Source: Aquatica leii
Lineage: Eukaryota; Arthropoda; Insecta; Coleoptera; Lampyridae
Assembly: GCA_035610365.1 (NCBI GenBank)
Contig: CM069436.1
Coordinates: 39,873,117-39,937,116, forward strand
Direction of reading: 5' to 3'
Length of the DNA stretch: 64,000 bases
Part shown: positions 11,117 through 22,669 of the stretch, one piece after another
How positions within the stretch are numbered: position 1 is the first letter of the stretch
How the letters are laid out: the number at the start of each line of letters is the position of its first letter
The notes under the pieces: model-generated
Databases searched by the model: none
What the model was told of the DNA's origin: nothing
The model's input: only the letters and a program-made list of their open reading frames with translations
Made by a program: the position numbers and the translations under genes

Positions 11117-12016
11117 CAACCAGACCATATCGCCAGGTTGAAACCCACCATTTTGCGCCTTGACGTCATATCTTGTTTTCATCCTGTCGCTGGCAATTTG
11201 TGTGTTTTTACGGACCTCTTCATGTACTTCGTCCAACCTCTTGGCCAGCTTGCTGACGTAATCTTCTCCAGCAACTTCTTCTTCCGGTCTTCGCCCAAAT
11301 TGAAGATCGCATGGTAATCTTATCTCACGACCGAGCATGACACAGGATGGTGTTTGGCCTGTGCTTTCGTGAACGGATGATCGGTATGCCATTAAGAAAA
11401 GGTGCAAGTACTGATCCCAGTCCCTTTGGTGTTCGGACACTACCTTGGCTAAGTACTTGCCCATTGTTCGATTCATCCGTTCAACCATGCCATCAGACTG
11501 AGGATGAAGAGGCGTTGTCCTAGTCTTTTTAATTCCTAACAGTCGGCAAACTTCTTGAAACAGCCCAGACTCAAAATTGCGGCCTTGATCGGAGTGTAAT
11601 TCGAACGGAACTCCAAACCGGCAGAAAAACTCCTTTACTAATACGTCTGCGATTGTAGCTGCTTCCTGATTGGGTATGGCGTAAGCCTCCGTCCATTTCG
11701 TGAAATAATCCATCGCCACCAGAATGTATTTATTTCCCAAATCGGATTCTGGGAACGGCCCTGCGATGTCAATCGCTACTCTTTCCAAAGGGCTTCCTAC
11801 GTTGTATTGTTTCATGGGTGCTTTGCGCTTTCTCGCTGGACCATTTCCTGAAGCGCAGACTATGCATTTACGGCACCATTTCATGACGTCCTCTTTGCAG
11901 TTCATCCAGTAGAATCGTTCTCGCACTTTACCCAACGTCTTCTTAATGCCAAAGTGTCCTCCTGATGTCCCATCGTGGAGATGCTTCAACACTTCAGTCA
12001 CCCTGCTTTTCGGCAC
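11117..12016 (-). CDS. Gypsy integrase region
   Basis: Contains the H2C2 zinc-binding segment (HLHDGTSGGHFG...CRKCIVC) near 11985-11850, then the DDE integrase core with IDIAGPFPESD, HSDQGRNFES and DGMVERMNRTMGKYL, and the C-terminal GDMVWLYNPQRRRGLSPKL plus GPYEVVQRI block. The core residues are recognisable. The reading frame continues without a break from integrase into the macro domain, so the accessory domains would be made as an integrase extension and carried into the particle. Confidence 0.92.
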
Positions 12017-12299
12017 TACCAGCTGTAGTTTGTTTCCCGTGCCCTCGGCACTTTCTAGGATCGCTTAAGAAGACCGTCTTCTACTATCAAGGAGTCCCAC
12101 TGCGCCCAGTACGCTTTGATATTTTTGCCCAAAGCACTCACTTCTTCCCAGGTTGGTCGTCGGCCGCTTTCTTTCCAGTCGAGGAGTAGTCTTATTTCAG
12201 GATCGTCTTCTTGTTCGCGACGTAACTGCTCAGGTTCCCACTCATCATCAACCATAGCAGTTCTCCGGAGGCATTCGACTTTTTCTTCCAGTCGCGAAC

Positions 12300-14420
12300 A
12301 ATGGCTGCAGTCCGCCGGACATGGTCTTCTGGATAAGGCATCAGCGTTCCGATGACTGCTTCCGGCACGGTGTTCTGTGTCGTAGTCATACTCTTGCAGT
12401 CTCTCGATCCATCTTGCTACTTGTCCTTCTGGGTTACGGAACTGCAGTAGCCATTTTAAAGCGGCGTGGTCTGTTCTCAGTAAAAATCTTCGTCCATACA
12501 AATACTTGTAGAAATGTTCGATGGACTTAACGACTGCTAACAGCTCCCTCCTAGTCACGCAATAATTCCTTTCTGGCCTAGACAAAACCTTGCTAAAGTA
12601 CGCGATCACCTTTTCTTGTCCATCTTGAACCTGCGAAAGGACCGCGCCTATGGCCATATTGCTTGCGTCGGTATCCAAAACAAACTTTCCATCTTCTCGT
12701 GGATAACTCAAAATCGGCGAAGTGACTAGGGCCTGTTTTAGTTGATTAAAAGAATTTTCGCAGTCTTCATTCCATCTAAATTCTGCTTTCTCTTCGGTTA
12801 GTTTTGTCAATGGTTTGGCAATATTGGCAAATCCGGGGACAAATCTTCTATAATAAGTGCACAACCCAAGGAAACTTCGGACCTGATGTTTGTCGATCGG
12901 TCTTGGCCATGCTTGCACTGCTCGGATTTTGTCTGGGTCAGCCCTTACTCCGTCTCTAGATACGACGTGGCCAAGGTATTGGACTTCCTTCTTAAATACG
13001 TGGCACTTCTTTGGGCTCAGTTTGAGGTTAGGGCCACGTAATGTCTGGAACACTTCCTTCAAGTTGTTTAAGTGCTCTTCAAACGACCTTCCAACCACGA
13101 TCACGTCGTCCAGGTAGACCAAGCACGTCTTCCAAGACAATCCGCGCAAGATGGTCTCCATCAAACGCTCGAACGTTGCAGGAGCGTTACACAGGTCGAA
13201 GGGCATTACAGTGAACTGCCACAAACCAGTTCCGATCGTAAAAGCTGTTTTTTACGATCCTTCGGTTCTAATTCTACCTGCCAGTATCCACTCTTTAAAT
13301 CTAACGTAGAAAACCACTGGGATCCTGACAGGGTGTCTAGCGTATCGTCAATTCTGGGTAAAGGGTAGCTGTCCTTTTTGGTCACGTCGTTTAGCTGCCT
13401 GTAGTCTACGCAAAACCTCGTTGATCCATCCTTCTTCTTCACGAGTACCACTGGGGATGCCCATGGACTACTTGAAGGTTCAATCACGCCTTCTCTCTCC
13501 ATATCCGTAATTATTTGTTCGGCTTCTTCTCTTTTCGCCAAAGGAAGTCTGCGTGGATGTTGTCGTATCGGCCGAGCGTCTCCGGTATTAATTTTATGTT
13601 TCACCACGTTAGTTCTTCCTTTGGAGCCACTCTCCAGCGCGAACACATCTTGGTACTCTTGGATCAACACTTTAACTTTAGCCAGCTGGTCTTGGCTGAG
13701 GTTTTCGCATTTGGTGGTAAGAATGTCCAATAGATGTTGTGGACACTTCTTCGGCGACGTATCTTCGTTCGACTTCACGCATCTCACAATTTGTGATACT
13801 GGCGTGCATTGGCCTACCACGGTCTTCTTTTTCAGCGTTACAGGATCTGAGTTGATGTTTAAGATCCTTACTGGCATCGTCTTCTTTACTCGTACTAAAG
13901 TTCTGCCAACGAGTAGTCCCTTTTCAACTAAGCCGCCCTCCATTGGTTCAATCGCGCGTATGTAGCCTTCCCGGAGACTTCCATCCAGGCGTGCCATCAC
14001 CACACTTTCAGTCCTTGCAGGCAGAGTCACGTCTTCACTCAATAAGACTCGCACGGCTGCCTTCTCTGACGAATGAAAAGGAATTTCTTCATTGTCGATC
14101 TTCAGGACATCGTTCTTCATATCCAAATGGAACCCATACTTCTTTATCACGTCCATTCCCAGGATAACTTCTTCCGTGATGTCGGCTACCAGTACTTGAT
14201 GGTCGAGTACTCCATTTCCCAAACCAATGGTTACTTTGACTTGTCCGTGAGTAGGTATTTCGTCGCCCGTCGCTGTTCGAAGTCGTACTGTTACTGGTGA
14301 TGTCTTCTCGTTTTCCAATAAGATGTCAGGACGAATGATGGTCTTCGTCGCTCCCGTGTCAACCAGTAACTGGACGCTTCTCCCATTGATCTTGCCATCG
14401 AGATAAATGCTATGCAATTG
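12300..14420 (-). CDS. pol: Gypsy protease, reverse transcriptase and RNase H region
   Basis: Aspartic protease: LVDTGATKTIIRPDI near 14360. Reverse transcriptase: VVLVKKKDGSTRFCVDYRQL near 13430 and the YLDDVIVVGRS catalytic box near 13110, with the FLGLCTYYRRFVPGFA connection after it. RNase H: FVLDTDASNMAIGAVLSQ near 12690 and RTDHAALKWLLQF near 12470. The order PR-RT-RH-IN is that of Ty3/gypsy. Treated as part of a fossil element; frame detail is left out. Confidence 0.9.
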
Positions 14421-14620
14421 CTCTCTAGGCGATGCCATTTGGATTGTAACCTCCGGAGTTTGACTAGATGAGATTACTTTTTGTTTCTTTCGCTCGCCTC
14501 GTTCCAAATTTTCGAGGGCTCTTCTAGTCCTCTTCTCAGGTTTGGTACGATGCCGTCGTACATGGCCTATTTCATCGCAGTTCAAAGCTGTCACTCCTCT
14601 TTCCCGAAGTATTCGTCGCG

Positions 14621-15691
14621 CTATCTCCTCGATGCTTTCCAGTGTCTGCGCGGGTACTTCTGTAGCACAGCAGAGTCTATGACCACCTCGTTGCGATGCT
14701 TGTTTTGCTGCTTCAAACTCCAAAGCATGCACCAAAGCGTCATCAATGTCTTCGGTCGAGCTAACCGGAGAGTCTGCTGTGTTTCGCTGTCTCGGAGGCC
14801 ATCTACGAAAGTTTGAATAGCTAACTGCTCCAGGAAGGTATCCGGTGCTGTAGGATACGCAAGCCGTGTTAATCTAGCGATGTCAGCCTCAAACTCTTGA
14901 AGACTTTCGGCAGCTTTTTGAACCCGACTTTTAATTTGAGCTTGATAGACTTGTTGAAGATGAGCTTCTCCATATCTCATTTCTAATCGTGAAATTAAAA
15001 GTTCGTAATTTTCTTGTAGGTGGTCAGGAACAGTTTGTAAAATTCCAAGCGCTTCTCCACGTAAGGACACTATTAAAGACGTCGCTTTCTGCTTGTTGCT
15101 CCACCCATTAGTAGTAGCTGCGGCTTCAAACTGCTTGTAGTAGGTTGACCATGGAACTTTACCATCAAAATTCGGTGGTACAACCTTGAACTTGTGAGTG
15201 TTTTCTTCTCGATGGTCCATTATTAAATCTTCACTCGTGACGCTTCCTTCACCGTGACAATTCATTTGGGTAATTCTTTCTTCAAGCAGTTGTATTCTTT
15301 CTCTCAATTTTTTCTCTAGTTTGTCTTCTATGGTTCTTGAATTTTCTTTTAACTTCTCTTCTAATTTGTCTTGTACTTCTTCTATTATGTCATTCACAGA
15401 ATCGCAAATTTCTTCTTTTAAGTTTAACATGTCTGCTTGGGTTTCCTCTTGAGCAATTTTGATTTGATTTTCTATGCTCGTTCGTATTTCTTCTTTTAAA
15501 CTTCTAGAATTTTCCTCCATTTTCTGAGAATGTTCGGAGAGTTTTTCTTCAATTTTTCTTGAATTTTCTTCCATTTTTCTTGAATTTTCTTCCATCTTCT
15601 GTAAATGTTCGCCCATTTTTCTATTCATCGATTCGAGAATTTCAAGTATTTTTGAATCCATTTTAACTGCTTGCAAACGCGTCACCGGCAT
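14621..15691 (-). CDS. gag: Gypsy Gag region with long coiled coil
   Basis: Begins MPVTRLQAVKMDSKILEILE and continues with a repetitive Glu/Lys-rich coiled coil over about residues 15-140 (repeats of 'KMEENSRKMEEN'). A retrotransposon Gag core follows at about 170-310 (VPWSTYYKQFEAAATTNGW, LIVSLRGEALGILQTVP, LEMRYGEAHLQQVYQAQIKS), the capsid-forming part in Ty3/gypsy elements. A coiled coil this long before the Gag core is seen in several arthropod gypsy lineages. The product would assemble the cytoplasmic particle in which the RNA is copied. Treated as part of a fossil element. Confidence 0.85.
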   Translation of the reverse strand: MPVTRLQAVKMDSKILEILESMNRKMGEHLQKMEENSRKMEENSRKIEEKLSEHSQKMEENSRSLKEEIRTSIENQIKIAQEETQADMLNLKEEICDSVNDIIEEVQDKLEEKLKENSRTIEDKLEKKLRERIQLLEERITQMNCHGEGSVTSEDLIMDHREENTHKFKVVPPNFDGKVPWSTYYKQFEAAATTNGWSNKQKATSLIVSLRGEALGILQTVPDHLQENYELLISRLEMRYGEAHLQQVYQAQIKSRVQKAAESLQEFEADIARLTRLAYPTAPDTFLEQLAIQTFVDGLRDSETQQTLRLARPKTLMTLWCMLWSLKQQNKHRNEVVIDSAVLQKYPRRHWKASRR

Positions 15692-15992
15692 AAATTTAAA
15701 TATAACACGAATATAAAGTTTTTAAATACACTACTTTTTAAAATGCACAAAATTTAATAACTATCCACTTATTAATATTAAACCACTAGTGTACGGAAAC
15801 GAATTCAATTAATATCGTGATCACGCACTTGTTAAAAGAAAAACACTATTTTATACTTTATAAATAAACACGCGTATCGTATCTCGAGCGATAATAAATT
15901 ACTTAATGGTATTTACACTAATAAAAATCGCGAACAGCTTTATCTATTTACACGATTTCCACGGGTTTAAAACCCCACACCTGACACCAATT

Positions 15993-16456
15993 TGTAACGA
16001 ATTTATTACTTAAAAACTAATTTATTTAAACGATTAAAACTACGTTTACTTATTATAGAAATATGTATAATTTTAAATTGACCGAACTACTAAAATCTAA
16101 TAATAAAAACACTTACACTATAATTTATGTATAACCGTTGTATAACACTTAAGATAAGATTAGATAACGTCCTCGGATTTGTTTACACTATAAGTCACGT
16201 TCACTCGATTCGGTGTACACTGTTATTTATTTAAAACGCCGCGCGTGCTAACGATACGTATTTATTTCAACTTGATAATCTTAATACTGCATGCTTTCAC
16301 ATTCCAGCAATAACTGACCTACGATTTCCATCTTCGGCTTTTATAGACATCAGCGAATTCTTCTCGATCGTTCCTCACTTTTCGCTATATTTTCTAGAAA
16401 CTAGATAACAGTTCTAGAAGGCTCTTGCATTTGCAAGTAATTTCTCGGACGTTTCA
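15993..16456 (-). repeat. 5' LTR of the gypsy element
   Basis: 464 bp, matching 9776-10239 throughout. A primer-binding-site-like TGGTGTCAGG (minus strand) starts two bases inside its inner end. Confidence 0.95.
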
Positions 16457-17954
16457 TTATAATATCGAAAGCTGGTTTGTACAACACAATGCGTATGACA
16501 TCACTTACAGCTGGTAGAATAAGTTCTTCACCAATAGTCTAAGGCTTTCCGAGGTTTGCAATTATTAAAGAAATATTATAAGAAGCACTCAGTCCATCGT
16601 CATCTCTTCTAGATGTTGTCCCTATGAGTTCTTGCAATATCGGTGTTTCCAAATATTTTTGTTTGATTCTTTGAAAAAACGTTAAATCCTTATCTTTTTT
16701 GGTACTATAAATTTTATTAAATGTTTCCTAAACTTAGAAGGATTCATTGAATCGTTTTATTACATAGAAGACACATAGCTAAAGTACTATTTTTTAGTGA
16801 CGGTATAAAGCCATACTTCATATATTCATGTATTACCTGTATTTTTTTAGTTTATTTATACTTATTATCTAAAAAACGGGGCCTAAAAAGATATAAGAAA
16901 ATATATGTATCAAAATTTTTATTTGCAACAAACCACTGTTAATTATAATAATTTTTTTAAAGGAATTCTGCAATGTAAGGATTTCTGGAACTAATTATTA
17001 GACATATAAGGATAAAATTTCATGTAAATGTCACATATTGTGTAGGTACCCATTGTGTACCAATTAATGTTTTAAAAAATAGATATTTCAAAAATTAATT
17101 AACAGAATATAATAATATTGTAATATACAGTAATTTCCAACATTCGCGGATTTGGTTATTCGCAGAACTAAATAAAATAAACAAAAATAGAAAATAGTAA
17201 ACTATAACTTTTAGGGTGCGTTATATTAAATTATAAAACCCAATATGTCTAACTTTTTTTACAAAATCATTAATAGTATATTCTTAAGAAACAAATTTTT
17301 GTTAGAATGCATTCTTAAGTTTTTAATAAAAAAGAAACCTTTAATAAATGTTAAGAGATTACTGTACTGATAACTGTAGCATATATCTTTTTTAATCCAT
17401 TTAAACAACAGTATAAATTTGCTTAAATAAATTTAAACTAAAAAAAGATATCAATTTTATTCAAATATATTTACCTAACGAAAGTACGCTATCTGCGTAA
17501 CAATACAAAAAATTATACTTATTTTTATCTAAGACTAGAAAAATTTGTTGTATGCACTTCACATCACCCATAACACAGATCTAAATTGTAAATTAGATGC
17601 CCGGCTCTTTTATAGTTCATATTATAGACTAGTTGGTGCAGGTATCGGATCTATTGCATACCTGTATAAACCTGTATAGATAAGGCTGACTCATCGCGAT
17701 GTCTGTTATTACTTGTATTTTATGCACATGTCTATATTTATATTTTACTTAGGGCGTAAAAATAATTTATACATTGTTATTTATTTTAACTTCCATTTTA
17801 ATAAAAATGTCACAATTTTTGTATTTTATATTAAACTTTGCGCGAACCCCTGGCCTTGTTTAGAGACTCCCAAATCAATTTTAATTTTCCCCGGACCCCC
17901 TGAATGAACCCGGAGACTCCTGGAGCTCTACAGAAATCACTTTGAGAACCACTG
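16457..17954 (-). pseudogene. hAT relic, ZBED5-like, piece A with terminal repeat
   Basis: Minus-strand frames near 16860-16470 read YMKYGFIPSL, CLLCNKTI (BED-finger half), GLSASYNISLIIANLGKP and ILPAVSDVIRIVLYKPAFDI. These match the relative at 32608-33060 (DFIPSL, CLLCNKVL, GLRASYNISLLIAKSGKP). The right edge, ...CACTTTGAGAACCACTG-like, at about 17940-17954 is a hAT terminal inverted repeat (CAGTGGTTCTCAAA in element orientation). Between 16870 and 17954 lies the untranslated 5' part. Stops and frameshifts are frequent. The remainder continues at 9555-9775 across the gypsy insertion. Confidence 0.85.
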
Positions 17955-20190
17955 ATCCGATGCGATGATTTTGTTCAGGAGTTCAAGAAATATAACATAA
18001 TATGTAATTATTAAAAACAACTAAAAAGTAGACAGTAGATTGAGGTTTAAACGTTTTTCTACTAGTAAAATTATATCTTTTATTAAGAAAAACGCTTAAC
18101 TTTTTTTAATTGTTTTTCTTACGCTTACCTATAGATACTATCAACAACGTAAGTTGCAGATGATTATTGAAAAATAACGTTTGTTCACATTATACAATTT
18201 ATAAATGTTTCAAAAATACTTTTTTATTGCATTTATTCGAATTGGTCTTTCAAATACAACAAAAAGATAAATACGCTTAAAGTCAGATTTACAACAAAGC
18301 ACATTTGAAATTCTGTAGCAATTTCATAAAAACTATTGCTTCTATCACAATGACAAACGATTTAATAAAATGGTCGACTTCTTTTACAAAATATTAGTCA
18401 ATCAAGTCCCTAACTTTTTCTTACAATGACAAAGTTAATCTTGCAGTTGACGGAAATTTTATCAAATAACTGCTGTAGTTTCAAGCACATAATTAGTTAA
18501 ACGCGGTAAATGTTTTCAATAAAATTGACAGTTTTACAAAAAGTTATTAATAACCGAATTAATTTTATGAAAATTTTATTATATTAAAATTAATTATTTA
18601 AGTTTTAAAAATCACTTAGAAACAATTATTTAGACCGATTCGAAAAAGTGCTTTAACTCTGCACTTACTTTTCTTGTTAAATTTTTTCACTAAAGCCTTC
18701 CTTTAGCAGAGGGTTTCGAGTCGTTAGCTGGCAGAGGACAGAAGAATTTCAGCAAAAGCTCACGCAACAGGTGGCTCATAAAGTAGATATTCGCATATCA
18801 GCGAACTGGCAGAACGATTGATATACACAACTTTCACCTAACAACACCTAACTTTAAACAACTTTTAAATGAATTTCTGTATTACTTACATGATAAATTT
18901 TATATTTAAAGCCGCTTTTGTTCAGTTTAATAAATTAGCGAGTTTTAAATTAAAAGATTAGTCTCCCCAATTTACCTCCAACTCTCGTGACGTATGAGGC
19001 GTTACAAATAAGAACATTAAAAGTTACAGGTATTACAAGTTATCATTTCCCAAGATAATAACATCGCGTAATTACCCTCATATTACTACAATTAAATTAT
19101 ACTTTGAATTACATTTAATGGCTCTGCAAGTGCAAATAAGTTTTTCATAGTTGTGTGATCTCGTTAGCCAATTTATAGAGTAATTCTACCGATAAAATTA
19201 AAGTTGCCGGCCATTTTTAGCGACGGTAATTTACAGCTTTAATATTCTAAGGCTATAATAAAAATAGAATAATAAAAAAAATTTGATAGATTTTAAAAAT
19301 TGTTTTTGTTTCATCCTTAATTAAGAAAGTATTTGTTTGTCGTAACTCTTACTTATCTCAACTGCGCTATGTCTATGGATGCAGAGCAGAAGATAGACGC
19401 AAGATGCTAATAGATGGATCTTGGAATGGCCAATTAATTCCAACTACGGAAGAAAGTGCCTATAACTCGTCTAGAGAAAGAATCCTTAATCCGCATTCTC
19501 GTTATTTGTCTTTGTAAAATAAAGAAGCTTCATTTAGTTATACTTGGTTATACGACACTCTGATTTAGATTTTCTTTAAGAACTCGTAATACAACAGTAA
19601 ATCATTATTGTTTAAAAATAAATTACTATAAAAAAATATACCTAACAAATTGTGAAAATTGTTTTTCTCTAATAGCTTATTACACTAAATTGTCAACTAT
19701 TAATCCAAGCAACAAGTTGAGAGTATCTGACATATTGTTGTAATTAGATGTGCAGACTTGTATGATTAAGTGTCTATTCAGTAGCGAGTATATCTATGTA
19801 CATACCGAACAAGTAAATAATTAGATTTAAAGTTTATATTACCTACTCATACGAATTAGTTAATCATTCTATCTTTAAAATAATTTTGATTTTAACTTTA
19901 ATATACATCAATATATTATCTTACTTAATGAATACAAAATTTAAATTAAATATATTTTAATAAAGTTAATTTAATTACAACAAAAAAATAAAAACAAAAA
20001 AAAAAAATAATAGTGTTCTTGAAATTTTCTAATTAGCTTCAAAGAGTAACACCTCTTCTTAAACGTCTTATTTTTCAATTGTTGTTTTAATGTAGTTAAT
20101 TTTGTTTGACAATAAAAATTAAACCTGTTAAGATTATTGAACAGAATGCTGTTAAATCCTTCTAGGTAAGAGAGGGCGACAGAAAACACT
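17955..20190. other. AT-rich stretch without a recognised gene
   Basis: Only short random frames. A less AT-rich patch at 18650-18860 and another at 19360-19530 may be old repeats; neither gives a motif I can name. Confidence 0.5.
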
Positions 20191-20194
20191 ACTT

Positions 20195-20970
20195 CAAGTG
20201 TTTTTTAAGCGACGTTTCGAGGACAAAGTATCCACGTTTTCAGGCCTGTATTTCATAAAAACAACATAATTAATACAAGCATACAAACCAGGTAATTTTA
20301 AATAATAATTTAAACTAATTAATTATAAAATTGTTTTGATCTTTTAGAATAACTAAAAACTAGGATATAAGAAAAAACCAAAAAACAACTTACAAAAAAC
20401 TAAAAACAAGTAGCGATAAATTTGCCAAACACAGTCAATTCGTAAAAATAATAATTAACAAACAACATTACATTGTAAATGATTTAAAAAACAAACAATG
20501 GTTACAACAAACTCACGAACATCACAAAGACGAAAAACCAACTAACCAAAAACGTTGGCACTGAAAAGTAACGCTTAAGAATACGAGGTCATGACATTGT
20601 ATTGATTAGGTTATTGTATACAGTACTAAGATTATTAATATCTGTATTAAAATTTACATTGTTGTTATGTCTAGTAGGGTTACTAAAATCGAAATTGTGG
20701 CCAGTGTTAATATGATGCAAAGCAAGAGCTAATTCCCCCTTTTAGTTTTTGCAATCATATCGATGATTTTTAATCCGGTTAATAGTTTTTTGTTTAGTTT
20801 GCCCTATATAACATTTGTTGCATCCCATGCACTCGATTCTGTACATAACATTGTGTTTGTCGTATAACTTTACTTTATCTTTCGTTTTGGAATAAATGGT
20901 GTTGTAAATGGTGTTGTGAACATTAATGTTCTCCCACTGCTGAGGAGCCGCAAAACGGTTGTCTAGATTA
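20195..20970 (-). pseudogene. Penelope-like element, GIY-YIG end
   Basis: Minus-strand frames near 20960-20690 read NTIYSKTKDKVKLYDKHNVM, then IECMGCNKCYIGQTKQKTIN and ALHHINTGHNFDF. This is the GIY-YIG endonuclease that Penelope-like elements carry after reverse transcriptase ('C..C.K.YIGQT', '..HH...GH.FDF'). The downstream end (20195-20245) carries a hammerhead-like motif, as Penelope ends do. The reverse transcriptase is absent from the window, as in a 5'-truncated copy. Stops follow the GH.FDF block. Confidence 0.82.
20205..20247 (-). ncRNA. Hammerhead-ribozyme-like motif of Penelope
   Basis: On the minus strand: CCTGAAAACGTGGA, a loop, TCCTCGAAACGTCGC. The GAAAC-GTC half of the core is intact, GGA/TCC can pair as stem II, and CTGAAAA stands where CTGATGA is expected. 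Penelope-like elements are known to carry such minimal hammerheads in their terminal repeats. Cleavage is doubtful here. Confidence 0.5.
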
Positions 20971-21367
20971 GTCGTTATGTATCAATCGAATACATCTTCT
21001 GAATATAAAAAATTACCCAACAATATTTATATTAAATACTGTCCCAAGGTGCTTAAAATTTTAACATAAATGTAAAATATCGTTAATTTTCTTTTTTTTA
21101 TGAGCGATTAAATTACACCTAAAAATTGTTGTTTGAGGAAGTTATTTAATTAGTATTTTAATTACATCATTGGGATCATCCATCAATCTAGTGCGCTACA
21201 CAGTCGCAGAGTCTTAACCGTAGCCATATTTACGTCATACGACGCCGGCGGATAATTTAGTGTTCAGCGTCGAGTGTTGTGTTGTTTTACTTATTTTCTT
21301 CTACCAATCAGTGTACGTTCTGAAATTCGAAGTGTCCCGTCAACTAGTAGAACGTTTGAAGTAGCTC

Positions 21368-21817
21368 ATGAGCCGAAAATTTAATGAACTTAGCGCATTT
21401 GCTAAAACTTTGGATAGATTTGGGATTTCCGATAGAGCAGCGGTAGCAATTTGTTACCAACCTTTTCTTGCAGTGGGCCTTGTTGGTAACAATCACGTCA
21501 CCACGGCTAGCTACGATTTCAAAATTATTATAAAAAACGAAAAATACCTAGGCGTCACTATACGTACTGATAGAAATCTTCGGTTTGCAGAGACCAAGAG
21601 TACGTCTGGACCCACCACTAAATGGATAGAAGAAAAAAGCGAGCAAAAACAATGTAACAAGTTAATATCTATTTTTTCAACAATAATATTTAACAGCGAT
21701 TATAACAATTTAATCGCAAACCAGATAATGAACAAGCTGTCACTTTTTTGTTGTTTTGTAAAAACTTACCCCACCAAAGTTTCTTCAGATCGAGTAGAAA
21801 CAGCTACTACTCCTTAA
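21368..21817 (+). CDS. Unassigned ORF, 149 residues
   Basis: Not securely recognised. The first 35 residues (SAFAKTLDRFGISDRAAVAI) resemble the 'CDRFGVSDRAAAAIASSVL' segment of uncharacterised, repeat-associated arthropod proteins that I remember only loosely. The rest (KWIEEKSEQKQ...) is low in complexity and probably noise. The upstream 150 bp (21200-21367) is GC-richer than its surroundings and could be an untranslated leader. It may be a decayed transposon-associated gene; the end of the frame need not be real. Confidence 0.35.
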   Translation: MSRKFNELSAFAKTLDRFGISDRAAVAICYQPFLAVGLVGNNHVTTASYDFKIIIKNEKYLGVTIRTDRNLRFAETKSTSGPTTKWIEEKSEQKQCNKLISIFSTIIFNSDYNNLIANQIMNKLSLFCCFVKTYPTKVSSDRVETATTP

Positions 21818-22060
21818 GTATTTATAGTCGACAAAATGCGTAGTAAGTAAGCTTACGTACGACGATTGTGTGCCTAATCTGGCTTGATTATAATCAAGTT
21901 GATTTAAAGAAACTTGACGAGTATTAAAACAGCGTACGCATAACAACTGTATTACATAAATGTTACTATGCTTTAAAAGTTACGACTGAAAGTAAAGTTT
22001 TAGTACTATCTGCGATTATAATGTTGAATGTTACAATTTAGAAAAATGAATTGTTAATAC

Positions 22061-22512
22061 TGTAACGAATTTTATTATTAAAACTAATTTATTTAAACTA
22101 CTAAAAATATGTTTTACTTATACTAGAAATATGTACACTTTTAAATTAACCGAACTAATTAGATCTAATAATATTTCATAAAACACTTACAGTATAATTT
22201 ATCTATAAGGAACGCTATCACTTACACGAAGATAAGATAAAGTCCGCAGATAACTTCACACACTTGTTTACACTAAACTCACGTACTTCGTAGATTTATT
22301 TATAACACGCGTTAACGATTTATTTATTTAGACTTGAATAATCTTTTTAACACTGCAGGCTTTGCATTACGGAAATAACTGACCTACGAGTTGTTTCTTC
22401 GATATTTATACATTGTGACAAAACGTTCCCGTATGTTCTGCATCCTTTAGTGAACGTTCTAGAAAACCTCGCGAAAGCTCTGGAAGTTGCGAATAACTTC
22501 TCGAACGTTTCA
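22061..22512 (-). repeat. 3' LTR of the deleted gypsy copy
   Basis: 452 bp, TGTAAC...GTTTCA on the plus strand; about 96% identical to 23716-24167. Confidence 0.92.
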
Positions 22513-22669
22513 CTATCCCCTTCTTAGAACTGTTCTGTCTCAGAACAGGAGACTAGATGCGACACCGGTAAAAAGGAGCGTGGCGATAGCGGCAGCTTTT
22601 TCCATTTCGGCAACTCCCTTGACCCTAAAAGTAACAGTCAATGGACTTTTCCTGGCCTGATATTCTTCT

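Larger units (their letters stand above)
9776..16456 (-). mobile_element. Ty3/gypsy LTR retrotransposon, both LTRs identical by eye
   Basis: A 6.68-kb element on the minus strand, inserted into a hAT relic with the 4-bp target duplication TTAT (9772-9775 and 16457-16460). Its two 464-bp LTRs show no difference that I can see, so the insertion is recent. Beside the 5' LTR (right side) is a primer-binding-site-like TGGTGTCAGG; beside the 3' LTR is a purine tract (AAGAAGGGGGCAG). Parts in order: coiled-coil Gag, protease, reverse transcriptase, RNase H, integrase, then a macro domain and a CCCH zinc finger. The coding region is spread over about four open stretches, so it looks broken in roughly two or three places, or in part uses frame changes as this family can. 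Confidence 0.95.

Noticed and set aside
10208-14816. Many plus-strand ORFs of 60-114 codons across the gypsy element
   Set aside because: They are antisense shadows of the minus-strand gag-pol frames.
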